DNA of 64,000 bases from Actinoplanes sp. SE50/110 (GCF_900119315.1 NZ_LT827010.1:7744001-7808000), one strand, 5' to 3'; positions 25,330 through 34,297 are shown, counted from the first letter of the stretch. Translations and numbers: made by a program. The notes: generated from the sequence alone by a model not told the origin.

Positions 25330-26970
25330 ATGACGGATTACGACATCGTGATCGTGGGCAGCGGCTTCGGCGGCAGCGTCAGCGCACTGCGCCTGACGGA
25401 GAAGGGATACCGGGTCGGCGTCCTCGAGGCCGGCCGGCGTTTCACCCCCGAGACCCTGCCCAAGACGTCATGGGACCTGAAGAACTTCCTCTGGGCGCCG
25501 AAGCTCGGGATGCGCGGCATCCAGCGGATCACCCTGCTCAAGGACATCATGGTGCTGTCCGCGGCCGGGGTCGGCGGGGGCTCGCTGGTCTACGCCAACA
25601 CGCTGTACCAGCCGCCCGCGCCGTTCTTCGCCGACCCGCACTGGTCCGGCATCACCGACTGGGCCAAGGAGCTGGAGCCGCACTACGACCAGGCGTCCCG
25701 GATGCTCGGGGTGACCACCCAGCCGACGATGACCCCGTCCGACGTGGTGATCAAGCAGGTGGCCGAGGACATGGGCGTCGGGCACACGTTCCGCCGCACC
25801 CCGGTCGGGGTGTTCTTCGGCGAGCCCGGCAAGACCGTGCCCGACCCGTTCTTCGGCGGGGCCGGACCGGACCGCACCGGCTGCACCGAGTGTGGCAACT
25901 GCATGATCGGCTGCCGGGTCGGCGCCAAGAACCGGCTCGACGTCAACTACCTCTACCTGGCCGAGAGCAAGGGCGCGACGGTCCACCCGGACACCGAGGT
26001 CACCAAGATCCGGCCGGACGGCGCCGGCTGGGTGGTGGAGACGGCCAACGGCACCTTCACCGCCGGGCAGGTGATCCTGGCCGCCGGGGCGCTCGGCACG
26101 CAGCGGTTGCTGCACGCGATGCGCGACACCGGGGTGCTGCCCCGGATCTCCGCCCGGATCGGCTCGCTGACCCGCACCAACTCCGAGGCGCTGCTCGGCG
26201 CCGAGACCAGGAAGGTGCCGGCCGAGCCGTTCAGCAGGGGCGTCGCGATCACCTCGTCGTTCCACCCGGACGCGACCACGCACATCGAACCGGTCCGGTA
26301 CGGGCCCGGCAGCAACGCCATGGGCCTGCTGTCCACCCTGCTGGTGGACGGCGGCGGGCGGCTGCCGCGACCGCTGCGCTTCCTGGTCAACTGCATCCGG
26401 CACCCGATGGTGCTGGCCCACTCCCTGTCGGTGCGGCGGTGGAGCGAGCGCACGATCATCGCGCTCGTGATGCAGACCCTGGACAATTCCCTGACGGTAC
26501 GTCGCACCCGGCGCGGCCGGTTGACGACGAGCCCGGGACACGGCGACCCGAACCCGACCTGGATCCCGGTGGGGCACGAGGCGGTGCGGCGGATCGCGGA
26601 CCGGATCGACGGCTTCCCCGGTGGCACGGTCGGCGACATCTTCAACGTTCCGATGACGGCGCACATCCTGGGCGGGGCGACGATCGGTGCGGACGCCGAC
26701 AGCGGCGTGATCGACCCGTACCACCGGGTCTTCCACTACCCCGGGCTGCACGTGGTGGACGGTTCGGCGGTGCCGGCCAACCTCGGGGTGAACCCGTCGC
26801 TGACGATCACCGCGATGGCGGAGCGGGCGATGTCGCTGTGGCCGAACAAGGGCGAGGCGGATCCGCGGCCGGCGCCGGGCGAAGCCTACGAGCCGGTGGA
26901 GCCGGTGGCACCACACTCACCCGCGGTGCCGGCACATGCTCCGGCCGCGCTGCGCCGCGCCGGAAAATAG
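25330..26970 (+). CDS. GMC-family FAD oxidoreductase (ChoD-like)
   Basis: The 546-residue flavoprotein opens with DIVIVGSGFGGSVSALRL (the GxGxxG dinucleotide fold). It continues with SAAGVGGGSLVYAN and ends with the GMC C-terminal signature LHVVDGSAVPANLGVNPSLT. A cysteine-rich segment GCTECGNCMIGCRVGAKNR near residues 178-196 is characteristic of the ChoD-like actinobacterial branch and could bind an Fe-S cluster. Substrates are lipid or sterol alcohols in characterised relatives; none can be assigned here. It is the last gene of the run and could oxidise a hydroxyl of the cluster lipid. The tail after about residue 515 is Pro/Ala-rich and poorly conserved. Confidence 0.88.
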   Translation: MTDYDIVIVGSGFGGSVSALRLTEKGYRVGVLEAGRRFTPETLPKTSWDLKNFLWAPKLGMRGIQRITLLKDIMVLSAAGVGGGSLVYANTLYQPPAPFFADPHWSGITDWAKELEPHYDQASRMLGVTTQPTMTPSDVVIKQVAEDMGVGHTFRRTPVGVFFGEPGKTVPDPFFGGAGPDRTGCTECGNCMIGCRVGAKNRLDVNYLYLAESKGATVHPDTEVTKIRPDGAGWVVETANGTFTAGQVILAAGALGTQRLLHAMRDTGVLPRISARIGSLTRTNSEALLGAETRKVPAEPFSRGVAITSSFHPDATTHIEPVRYGPGSNAMGLLSTLLVDGGGRLPRPLRFLVNCIRHPMVLAHSLSVRRWSERTIIALVMQTLDNSLTVRRTRRGRLTTSPGHGDPNPTWIPVGHEAVRRIADRIDGFPGGTVGDIFNVPMTAHILGGATIGADADSGVIDPYHRVFHYPGLHVVDGSAVPANLGVNPSLTITAMAERAMSLWPNKGEADPRPAPGEAYEPVEPVAPHSPAVPAHAPAALRRAGK

Positions 26971-27295
26971 TTGGGGCGAGCCGCCCCGGCACCGGAGCAT
27001 CGGCGACGAGGCGGCTCGAGTCTACGGGACGGCTCCGCCCTTGGGAGCGCTCCCAGCGGTGAGGTTACCCCACATTCACCAGTTCGAAAAGAGTCTTCTC
27101 AGGGTCTTTCCGACCAGCGAAGACCACCCTCCGCTGCCGGGTGGATGCGCAGCGGAATTGCGACATGCCTAGGGGCAATTTGCAATGCTTGCCGTGCGGG
27201 ATACACAATGAATGGGACGACGACTATTCGCGGCACCCCCCATCGCTCGCGTACAGCCGTCACCCGAATGACATCGCTGTAGGAGCGAACACGAC
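26971..27295. promoter_or_regulatory. intergenic region upstream of lsr2
   Basis: This 325-base gap carries no convincing gene. It holds the CebR-type palindrome (27042-27055), a relatively AT-rich stretch at about 27100-27230, and AGGAG at 27281-27285 before lsr2. Lower GC than the neighbours would fit autoregulation by Lsr2, which binds AT-rich DNA (family knowledge; inference here). Confidence 0.45.
27042..27055. promoter_or_regulatory. CebR-type LacI-family operator
   Basis: TGGGAGCGCTCCCA is a perfect 14-bp palindrome identical to the operator described for CebR, the cellobiose-responsive LacI-family repressor of streptomycetes. Here it sits 72 bases after the GMC gene and 240 bases before lsr2, with no cellulose-utilisation gene in view. 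A second near-identical copy lies at 48220. Confidence 0.65.
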
Positions 27296-27643
27296 ATGGC
27301 GAAGCAGATAATTACCCTTCTGACCGACGACCTCGACGGCGGGGAGGCCGACCGCACTGTCGAATTCGGACTCGACGGTGTCAACTACACGATCGACCTG
27401 TCCGAGAAGAACGCCGGCAAGCTGCGCAAGGCCCTGGAACCGTTCCTCTCGGCGGCCACCCGCCTGGGCCGTTCCGGCGCCACCCCGCCGGTCGCCCGGC
27501 GCGCCGCCCCGGCCGCGACCAGCCGGTCCAGCCGTGACCAGAACCAGGCCATTCGCGAGTGGGCCAACAAGAACGGTTACCCGGTTTCCGAGCGCGGCCG
27601 GATCCCGAGCAACGTCGTCGAGGCATACCACGCCAAGCGCTGA
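27296..27643 (+). CDS. lsr2: Lsr2 nucleoid-associated protein
   Basis: This 115-residue actinobacterial H-NS analogue has the N-terminal dimerisation domain (MAKQIITLLTDDLDGGEADR, then GVNYTIDLSEKNAGKLRKAL), a variable basic linker, and a C-terminal DNA-binding domain with IREWANKNGYPVSERGRIPS. The RGR triplet is the AT-hook-like minor-groove contact. The length is typical. AGGAG lies 10 bases before the ATG. A strong terminator follows, so it is probably monocistronic. Lsr2 silences AT-rich and horizontally acquired loci, including biosynthetic clusters. Its position directly after the AOS-PKS cluster is notable, but lsr2 position varies between genomes. Confidence 0.96.
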   Translation: MAKQIITLLTDDLDGGEADRTVEFGLDGVNYTIDLSEKNAGKLRKALEPFLSAATRLGRSGATPPVARRAAPAATSRSSRDQNQAIREWANKNGYPVSERGRIPSNVVEAYHAKR

Positions 27644-27656
27644 TTGCGCAGCCCGT

Positions 27657-27692
27657 AAAACGGCGTCACCGGGTCACCGGTGGCGCCGTTTT
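27657..27692 (+). terminator. rho-independent terminator of lsr2
   Basis: AAAACGGCGTCACC and GGTGGCGCCGTTTT pair over 14 positions with one G-U wobble and an 8-base loop, ending in a T run, 14 bases after the lsr2 stop. Confidence 0.85.
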
Positions 27693-27873
27693 GCGTTGGC
27701 CGGACTCCCGCGCCGCCGCCGGGCCGGCCGTTCCACCGATGACCTGAGTCAATCCGCGGGTGAGGATATCGATACGACGGGCCGGTACCGTCTTCTGGGC
27801 AACGGCGTGAATCCGGCCGGGAATAGTCGCCGGAAACCGATTTGAAGTCCGTGGCCGGGGTACGGCTCACGAC

Positions 27874-28953
27874 ATGCGTGTCGTCATCGTGGGCGCGACC
27901 GGCAACGCCGGCACCGCGCTGCTGCGCCGCCTCCGGACCGAACCCGACATCGAAACCGTCGGGATCGCCCGGCGCGTCCCGCAGGACACCGGCCCCTACG
28001 CCGGGATGGAATGGCACCCGGTCGACATCGGCCGGGACGACGCCCTGGACCGGCTCACCGCGATCTTCGAGACCGCCGACGCGGTGGTGAACCTGGCCTG
28101 GCAGATCCAGCCCAGCCACGACACCCGGCAGCTGTACCGGACCAACGTGCTGGGCAGCCGCGCGGTGTTCCGGGCGGCGATCCGCGGCGGCGTCAGCACG
28201 CTGGTGCACGCCTCCTCGGTGGGGGTGTACTCGCCGGGGCCGAAATGGGCGTACGTCAAGGAGAGCTGGGCGCGCAACGGGGTGCTGGAGTCGTCGTACA
28301 GCCGCCACAAGGTGCTGACCGAGCGGATGCTCGACGAGATCGAGTCGGACCATCCGATGATGCGCGTCGTCCGGCTGCGGCCCGGGCTGATCTTCCAGCG
28401 CGACGCCGGCACCGAGATCGGCCGGTATTTCGCCGGCCCGCTGCTGCCCGCCCGGCTGCTGCGCCCCGGCTGGGTGCCGGTCATCCCGGCGCACCCGGGG
28501 CTGCGGCTGCAGGCGGTGCACGCCGACGACGTCGCCGAGGCCTACCTGCGGGCGCTGCGCGCCGACGTGCGCGGCGCGTTCAACATCGCGGCCGGACCGG
28601 TGCTCGATCCGATGGTGCTGGCCAAGGCGTTCCGCGGGGTGCCGCTGCCGGTGCCCGGGTTCGCACTGGAGGGCGCCGCGGCGCTGAGCTGGACGTTGCG
28701 GCTGCAGCCGGTCGACCGCGGCTGGGTGCGGCTGGCCCTCAAGGCGCCCCTGATGTCCTGCGACCGGGCCGCCGGCGAGCTGGGCTGGCGGCCGCGCCGG
28801 GGCGCGGTGGACGCGCTGCACGAGGTGGTGGCCGGGCTGGCCGACCGGGCCGGGCGACCGGAGAGCCCGCCGCTGGACCCGGCCGCGAGCCAGCCGGGAC
28901 GCCTCGGCGGCCTGCTGCGCGGCCGCCTGCCGGGCACCGGCAACCCCTACTAG
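27874..28953 (+). CDS. NAD-dependent epimerase/dehydratase (extended SDR)
   Basis: The 359-residue protein has the Rossmann start MRVVIVGATGNAGTALLRRL, a conserved VNLAWQIQPSHD segment, VHASSVGVYSPG carrying the catalytic Ser, and SYSRHK, which provides the Tyr-x3-Lys pair. The C-terminal half holds the variable substrate domain. Members act on nucleotide sugars or on other carbonyl substrates; the sequence does not discriminate. The start is ATG at 27874, where only a weak RBS is visible. It converges on the GGDEF-EAL gene with a 4-base overlap of the stop regions. Confidence 0.87.
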   Translation: MRVVIVGATGNAGTALLRRLRTEPDIETVGIARRVPQDTGPYAGMEWHPVDIGRDDALDRLTAIFETADAVVNLAWQIQPSHDTRQLYRTNVLGSRAVFRAAIRGGVSTLVHASSVGVYSPGPKWAYVKESWARNGVLESSYSRHKVLTERMLDEIESDHPMMRVVRLRPGLIFQRDAGTEIGRYFAGPLLPARLLRPGWVPVIPAHPGLRLQAVHADDVAEAYLRALRADVRGAFNIAAGPVLDPMVLAKAFRGVPLPVPGFALEGAAALSWTLRLQPVDRGWVRLALKAPLMSCDRAAGELGWRPRRGAVDALHEVVAGLADRAGRPESPPLDPAASQPGRLGGLLRGRLPGTGNPY

Positions 28954-31900
28954 ACGGCGACGGCCAGGCTGGTCATCCAGGCCAGCACCTCGGTCGGGCC
29001 GAGCGGGCTGGAGAACAGGAAGCCCTGCCCGAGCGGGCAGCCCATCCGCACCAGCAGATCCCGGTGGTCGAGGTCCTCGATCCCCTCGGCCACCACGGTG
29101 AGCTGCAGCGACCGGGCCAGGCTGACGATCCCGCCGACCAGCTGCGGGCTGGTCACCATGTCGTCGATGAACGTCTTGTCGATCTTCACGACGTCGATCG
29201 GATGCTGCCGCAGATAGCCCAGCGACGAATAGCCGGTCCCGAAGTCGTCGATCGCGATCCGGATGCCCATGTCGCGCAGCACCCCGAGATCCGCCCAGAC
29301 CCGCGCCTCGTCGTCCTTCATCAGCAAAGTCTCGGTGATCTCCAGCATCAGCGACCCGGGCGGCACCCCGGTGTGCTGCAGCGCCGCCCGGACCTGGTCG
29401 ACGAACCCGGCCTCGCGGAACTGCCGGACCGAGACGTTCACACTGACGTACGGGGTGCGCCCGGCCGGCAGGACCCGGCGCCAGTCGGCGACCGTGCGCA
29501 GCGCCTCCTCCAGCACCCAGCGGCCCATCGGCACGATCAGCCCGCTCTCCTCGGCCACCTCGATGAACTGGTCCGGGGTGATCACCCCGCGACTCGGGTG
29601 ATGCCAGCGGACCAGCGCCTCGAAGCCCACCGCGGCACTGCTGACCAGGTCGACGATCGGCTGGTAGTGCAGCAGGAAGTGGCCCTCGTTGACCGCGTGG
29701 TCGAGCGCCGAGCGCAGCTCCAGCCGCGCCACCATCTCGTCGTGCAGATGCCGCTGGTAGCGCCGCCACTGGTTCTTGCCGGCCCCCTTCGCCACGTACA
29801 GCGCCAGGTCGGCCTGGCGCAGCAGCTCGTCGGCGTCCTGCGCCTCCAGGGTGGTGGTGATCCCGATGCTGGCCACCGCGTGCAGCGGCTTGGCGTCGGT
29901 GTCGATCGACGGGGCGAGCGCGGTCAGGATCCGGGTCGCGGTCTCCTCGACCGCGCCCGGGTCGTTCACGTTCTCCACCAGGGCGGCGAACTCGTCACCA
30001 CCGAGCCGGGCCGCGGTGTCGTCCGCCCGCAACGCCCCGGCCAGCCGGTTGGCGACCGCGATCAGCAACTGGTCGCCGACCGCGTGCCCGAGCGTGTCGT
30101 TGACGATCTTGAAGTCGTCCAGGTCGATGAAGAGCACCCCGACCACCGAGCCGTCCCGGGCGCTGCGGGCCAGCGCGTGCTTGAGCCGGTCGTGGAACAG
30201 CACCCGGTTCGCCAGGCCGGTCATCGCGTCGTGGAACGCCTGGTGGATCAGCTCCCGTTCGAGCTGCCGCTGCTCGGTCACGTCCCGCATGGTGACGACC
30301 AGGCCGGCCACGCTCGGGTCCGCGCTCAGATCCCGGCAGTGCATCTCCAGCAGCACCTCGGTGCGCCCGGCGCCGACCGCCCGGAAATCCAGCTGCTGCA
30401 CGGTGTCCCCGCCACGGACCGCGGCCAGGGCCTCCTCCAGCCGGCTCTGGTCACCGGGGTGGATCACGTCGGGCAGGCGGTACCCGGTCGGATCGGCGCC
30501 GAAGACCCCCAGAGCGGACGGACTCGCGTACCGGATCCGGTCCTGCCGGTCCAGAATGGTGATCACGTCGGCGGTGTTCAGGATCAGGGTCCGGAAGTAC
30601 GCCTCGCTGTTGCGCTGATTCACCTGATGGCTCAGCGCGATCCGCTCCAGGGCCAGCGCCACCTGCCCGGCCAGCACCTCCACCGACCGCTGCAGCTCCC
30701 GCAACGCCCACGTCGGCGCACCCACGTGCAGCACCCCGACCAGGGGATCACCGGTCGGCCGATCCTGCAGCACCATCGGGCAGCGCAGCGTCTCGGCGAA
30801 CTGGGTGAGCCGCACCGCCACCGCCCAGTCCACATCCCTGGTCTGCACCAGCCGGGCCGCGGTACCGGTGTCCCGGTCCACCGCGGCCTGCGCGGCGGCC
30901 TCCGGTGACAGCGGCTCCGACTGCGCGATGCTGATCGCCAGCACCACGCCGTGCGGCACATCACCGGGCAGCAGCTGGGCCACCGTCGTCCGGACCGCCA
31001 GACCCACCGCCTCCGCGTCGGCGGCTGACACCAGCGCCGCGGACGCCTCACGCAGCGCCTGCTCCCGGCCCATCGCCTGCCGGTGACTGGTCATGATGCC
31101 GCCCATCCGGGCCAGCACCAGCATGAGCATCAGCAGACTCAGCACCGCCACCAGGAACAGCCCGGCGACCTGGCCGTCCTGCGACATCTTCACCATCAGC
31201 ACGCTCGGCGCGGCCAGCGCGGCCACCGCCAGCAACGCCAGCCGGCCCCGGCTGGTCTCCGCCGGTGGCGCCTCCGACCGCCGGGTGAGCTCCGCCATCG
31301 ACGGGATCAGCGCCGCCGTCCCGGCCGTCGCGTAGAGCGCGAGCTGGCCGTACGCGGGCGCCCGCAACACGTCCGCGATCAGCATCGCCCCGGTGCCGGC
31401 ACCCAGCCAGTACCCGGACGCGACCAGCCGCCCCGGCACCGTCTCCAGCCGGATCAGCAGCCCCAGGCAGAGCAGGTCGGCGACCGGCAGCAGCTGCTCC
31501 AGCCCCCGGACCGACGCGTCCGACATCCGCGGGCCGATCACGAACGTCCAGACCAGCAGCGCCACCCCGGAGGTGACGATCGCCGCGTCGAGCAGCCCCG
31601 GAACGTCCCGGGACGCCCCGGTGCGGCGGCGCACGAACCCGGCCAGCGCCACGGCCAGCGCCGGATAGGACAGCAGCAGCAGGGCGGTGCCGGCCGGCGC
31701 CAGCCAGAGCAGCTCGTCGGTGACGGACTCGGGCGCGTCGCCCAGCGCGGCACCCACCCCGGACAGCCCGGTCGCGGTGGCCAGCAGCCACCACGGCACC
31801 CGGTCGTCCGGCTGGCTGCGGTAGGTGCCGAACAGCACGGCGCCCAGCGCGGACAGGCCACCGGCCAGCACCAGCCAGCCGTGCAGGGCCGGTTGCGCGG

Positions 31901-31964
31901 CGTAGCCCACCCCGAGGAGCAGGATCCACCCGCCGAAGAGGGCGGCCGGCCACCGCGTCGGCAT
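28950..31964 (-). CDS. membrane GGDEF-EAL cyclic di-GMP signalling protein
   Basis: The protein has 1004 residues. The N-terminal third is an integral-membrane sensor with about ten hydrophobic helices. A GAF-like region (PHGVVLAIS... to ALALERIAL) and a PAS domain (ADVITILDRQDRIRYASPSA) follow. GGDEF comes next with intact LGGDEFAAL and the inhibitory RADD five residues before it. EAL is last, with FEALVRWHHPSRG, DDFGTGYSSLGYL, KIDKTFI and VVAEGIE. Both catalytic domains look competent, so it may make and degrade cyclic di-GMP. ATG at 31964 has GGGAGG upstream. The frame stays open to 32417, but that part has no RBS and antisense-like composition. Confidence 0.93.
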   Translation of the reverse strand: MPTRWPAALFGGWILLLGVGYAAQPALHGWLVLAGGLSALGAVLFGTYRSQPDDRVPWWLLATATGLSGVGAALGDAPESVTDELLWLAPAGTALLLLSYPALAVALAGFVRRRTGASRDVPGLLDAAIVTSGVALLVWTFVIGPRMSDASVRGLEQLLPVADLLCLGLLIRLETVPGRLVASGYWLGAGTGAMLIADVLRAPAYGQLALYATAGTAALIPSMAELTRRSEAPPAETSRGRLALLAVAALAAPSVLMVKMSQDGQVAGLFLVAVLSLLMLMLVLARMGGIMTSHRQAMGREQALREASAALVSAADAEAVGLAVRTTVAQLLPGDVPHGVVLAISIAQSEPLSPEAAAQAAVDRDTGTAARLVQTRDVDWAVAVRLTQFAETLRCPMVLQDRPTGDPLVGVLHVGAPTWALRELQRSVEVLAGQVALALERIALSHQVNQRNSEAYFRTLILNTADVITILDRQDRIRYASPSALGVFGADPTGYRLPDVIHPGDQSRLEEALAAVRGGDTVQQLDFRAVGAGRTEVLLEMHCRDLSADPSVAGLVVTMRDVTEQRQLERELIHQAFHDAMTGLANRVLFHDRLKHALARSARDGSVVGVLFIDLDDFKIVNDTLGHAVGDQLLIAVANRLAGALRADDTAARLGGDEFAALVENVNDPGAVEETATRILTALAPSIDTDAKPLHAVASIGITTTLEAQDADELLRQADLALYVAKGAGKNQWRRYQRHLHDEMVARLELRSALDHAVNEGHFLLHYQPIVDLVSSAAVGFEALVRWHHPSRGVITPDQFIEVAEESGLIVPMGRWVLEEALRTVADWRRVLPAGRTPYVSVNVSVRQFREAGFVDQVRAALQHTGVPPGSLMLEITETLLMKDDEARVWADLGVLRDMGIRIAIDDFGTGYSSLGYLRQHPIDVVKIDKTFIDDMVTSPQLVGGIVSLARSLQLTVVAEGIEDLDHRDLLVRMGCPLGQGFLFSSPLGPTEVLAWMTSLAVAV

Positions 31965-32049
31965 CCGACCTCCCTGCGCCCGAGACCCGTTCCGACTCCA
32001 CTGATCGGCTCCGGGATCACGGAACTGAGGGAAAGGGCACAATCGTCGG

Positions 32050-32679
32050 GTGCTACTCGATTTCGTACGCGCCCACACCGTGCCGGCGCCGGTCCCGTTC
32101 GTCCCCGAGATCCGGCTCCGGCAGGCCGACGAGCCGATCGCGCTCTGGGAGGCCACCGAGGCCGGCGGGACCGAGCAGCCGCCCCCGTTCTGGGCGTTCG
32201 CCTGGGCCGGCGGGCAGGCCCTGGCCCGGCATCTGCTCGACGACCCCGGCCTGGTCGCCGGACGCAGCGTGCTCGACCTGGCCACCGGATCCGGGCTGGT
32301 GGCGGTCGCGGCCGCCAAGGCCGGGGCCCGGCCCGTGGTGGCCAACGACATCGACCCGCTGTCGTTGGCCGCGGCCGAGGCCAACGCCGCCGACAACGGA
32401 GTGGTGATCGAGACCAACGAGGGCGACCTGCTGGACGGCGACGAGCGGTACGGGGTGGTGCTGGCCGGCGACGTCTTCTACAGCCGGGAGATGGCCGGGC
32501 GGGTGCTGCCCTACCTGCGGCGGGCCGCCGGACGGGGATCGCTGGTGCTGGTCGGCGACCCCGGGCGCGCCTACCTGCCGACCGGGCTGGTGAAGCGGGC
32601 GACCTATGACGTGCCGGTGACCGAGGCGCTGGAGAGCTGCACGATCCGCACCACCACGGTCTGGCAGGTCACCATCTGA
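32050..32679 (+). CDS. class I SAM methyltransferase (COG3897/METTL20-like)
   Basis: The protein has 209 residues and starts at GTG 32050. The SAM-binding motif I is VLDLATGSGLVAVAAAKAG, followed by ANDIDPLSLAAAEANAADN and VVLAGDVFYS. The N-terminal PPPFWAFAWAGGQALARHLL is the signature of the nicotinamide-N-methyltransferase-like/ETF-beta lysine methyltransferase group. A protein-lysine substrate such as the electron-transfer flavoprotein is plausible but unproven. CACAAT lies 7 bases before the start and may be a leaderless -10. The end overlaps the convergent HAD gene. Confidence 0.85.
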   Translation: MLLDFVRAHTVPAPVPFVPEIRLRQADEPIALWEATEAGGTEQPPPFWAFAWAGGQALARHLLDDPGLVAGRSVLDLATGSGLVAVAAAKAGARPVVANDIDPLSLAAAEANAADNGVVIETNEGDLLDGDERYGVVLAGDVFYSREMAGRVLPYLRRAAGRGSLVLVGDPGRAYLPTGLVKRATYDVPVTEALESCTIRTTTVWQVTI

Positions 32680-33436
32680 TCAACTCGGCCAGTTCGTGGC
32701 CGTCCTCGACGACCACGTCCGGCTCGGGGCTGCCCGGCGGATCCTGCCGGCCGGACGGCATCAGGATCGCCCGGGCCACGTCGGCGCGGCGGGCGCAGGC
32801 CACATCCCGGCGCCGGCTGTCCCCGACGAACCAGCAGGCCCGCGGATCCACCCCGAGCACGTCGGTGGCATTCCAGATCATCTGCGGGTTCGGTTTGCGG
32901 ACCCCGGCCTCGTCGCTGTAGACCTGCACCGCGAACAGGTCACCGACCCCGGCCGCGGCCAGGAAGTCCCGGTGCGCCGCGCCGCTGAGAGTGTTGCTGA
33001 CCACGGCCAGCGGGACACCGGCCGCGGTGTACGCGTCGAGTGCCTCCCGGATGCCCGGCCGCAACGCCCAGCCCGGGCGGAACGCCCAGTCGTAGCTCAG
33101 TCTCGCGATCGCCCCGCGGACCGGCACCTGCGCGGCCGGGGGCCAGTCCCGGATCACGAAACGTTCCCAGACCTCGGCCTGGAGCAGCTCGTCCGGCGCA
33201 TCCTCGTCGCGCCAGCGGGCATAGGCCTGGCCACCGGAGGCGAACGCCTGCTGAATCTGGCCGGGCGACAGCACCCCGTTGATCAGGTTGTAGATCCGCA
33301 GCACCAGCTCCGGCGAGGCGGACCGCTGGGCGGCCGGCGCGTCGGCCAGCACCCCGCCGAAATCCAGCAGGAGAGCGGCCGGGAGCACCGCCGGCCCCTT
33401 ACCCGCCACCCGACCGTCGCCGGCCACTGCGATCAT
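32669..33436 (-). CDS. HAD-superfamily hydrolase (subfamily IA)
   Basis: This 255-residue phosphatase-like protein has motif I LLLDFGGVLAD (nucleophile Asp; the usual second Asp of DxD is Gly, as in several HAD-IA members), motif II AVVSNTLSG, motif III Lys in GVRKPNP and motif IV FVGDSRRRDV. The substrate is unknown. It starts at ATG 33436 in an ATGA overlap with the ROK kinase gene, so translation is coupled. A sugar phosphate made by the kinase is a possible substrate (inference). Confidence 0.88.
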   Translation of the reverse strand: MIAVAGDGRVAGKGPAVLPAALLLDFGGVLADAPAAQRSASPELVLRIYNLINGVLSPGQIQQAFASGGQAYARWRDEDAPDELLQAEVWERFVIRDWPPAAQVPVRGAIARLSYDWAFRPGWALRPGIREALDAYTAAGVPLAVVSNTLSGAAHRDFLAAAGVGDLFAVQVYSDEAGVRKPNPQMIWNATDVLGVDPRACWFVGDSRRRDVACARRADVARAILMPSGRQDPPGSPEPDVVVEDGHELAELIRW

Positions 33437-34248
33437 CGCTGGCCCAGGGTCCACGCGCGGACGCCGCCGACGATGCCCGCCGTGTTCGGCACCACCACCA
33501 CGTCGTCGCCCATCCGGGCCAGCTGTGCCGGGGTGATCAGCCGCGAGTTGCCGCCGCCCAGATAGACCCGGTCCCACAGGAAGACCGGCCGCAGACCGTC
33601 GATCACGTTACGGACCCGGCGCGACCAGAGGGCGTCGCCGAGGCGGCGCCGCTCATGCTCCCCGATGTACGTGTCGTACGACATCCCCCAGCGCACCGGC
33701 GCCTGCGACATCTCCAGATGCGGGGCCAGCTCACCCCCGTCGAACAGCGCGCAGCCCAGCCCGGTGCCCAGCGTCAGCACCAGCTCACACCCGGTCCCGG
33801 CGACCACCCCGGCGCCGTGCACCTCGGCGTCGTTGAGCACCAGCGTGGGCAGCCCGAACGCCTCGGCCAGCGCGGTCCGCGCATCGAACCCGCGCCACGC
33901 CTCGAACAGGTCGGGGTCGACCCTGGTGCGGGGCCCGCTCCTCGTCACATAGTGCGGGGTCGCCACGACCACCCCGTGCCGGATCATCCCCGGCATCCCG
34001 ACCGTCACCCGGTCCGCGGTCGGCAGCTGCCCACCCAGATCCACCAGAGTCTTGACGAACAGCTCCGGCGGCAACGGATACGGCGTCGGCACCCGGATCG
34101 GATGCGCCCGCATCGTCCCGGCGTCATCCAGCACCGAACCCTTGATGCCGCCGCCACCACAGTCGATCGTCAGGGTGAACGTCACCTGATGCCGGCTTGC
34201 CTCGCTCCGGTCGGCGGCACTGCGCCCCGGTGACGCTTCGCTTGTCAT
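33433..34248 (-). CDS. ROK-family kinase, polyphosphate-glucokinase-like
   Basis: The 271-residue protein has the phosphate-1 loop TLTIDCGGGGIKGSVLDDAG, a catalytic Asp in LNDAEVHGAG, and the ELVLTLGTGLGCALF phosphate-2 region. These resemble actinobacterial polyphosphate/ATP glucokinases. The zinc-site Cys cluster of repressor-type ROK proteins is absent, as is a DNA-binding domain, so it is an enzyme rather than a regulator. The first about 25 residues are Ser/Arg-rich and not part of the fold; a later start is possible. The stop overlaps the HAD gene start. Confidence 0.82.
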   Translation of the reverse strand: MTSEASPGRSAADRSEASRHQVTFTLTIDCGGGGIKGSVLDDAGTMRAHPIRVPTPYPLPPELFVKTLVDLGGQLPTADRVTVGMPGMIRHGVVVATPHYVTRSGPRTRVDPDLFEAWRGFDARTALAEAFGLPTLVLNDAEVHGAGVVAGTGCELVLTLGTGLGCALFDGGELAPHLEMSQAPVRWGMSYDTYIGEHERRRLGDALWSRRVRNVIDGLRPVFLWDRVYLGGGNSRLITPAQLARMGDDVVVVPNTAGIVGGVRAWTLGQR

Positions 34249-34297
34249 CCTCGGACCTCTCGACGTCAGCGTGCGGTGGCCGCGGCGACCGCCCGCA

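Noticed and set aside
31965..32417. N-terminal extension of the GGDEF-EAL protein
   Set aside because: The extra 151 codons are antisense to the methyltransferase gene and lack an RBS, whereas ATG 31964 has GGGAGG and starts at the first TM helix.
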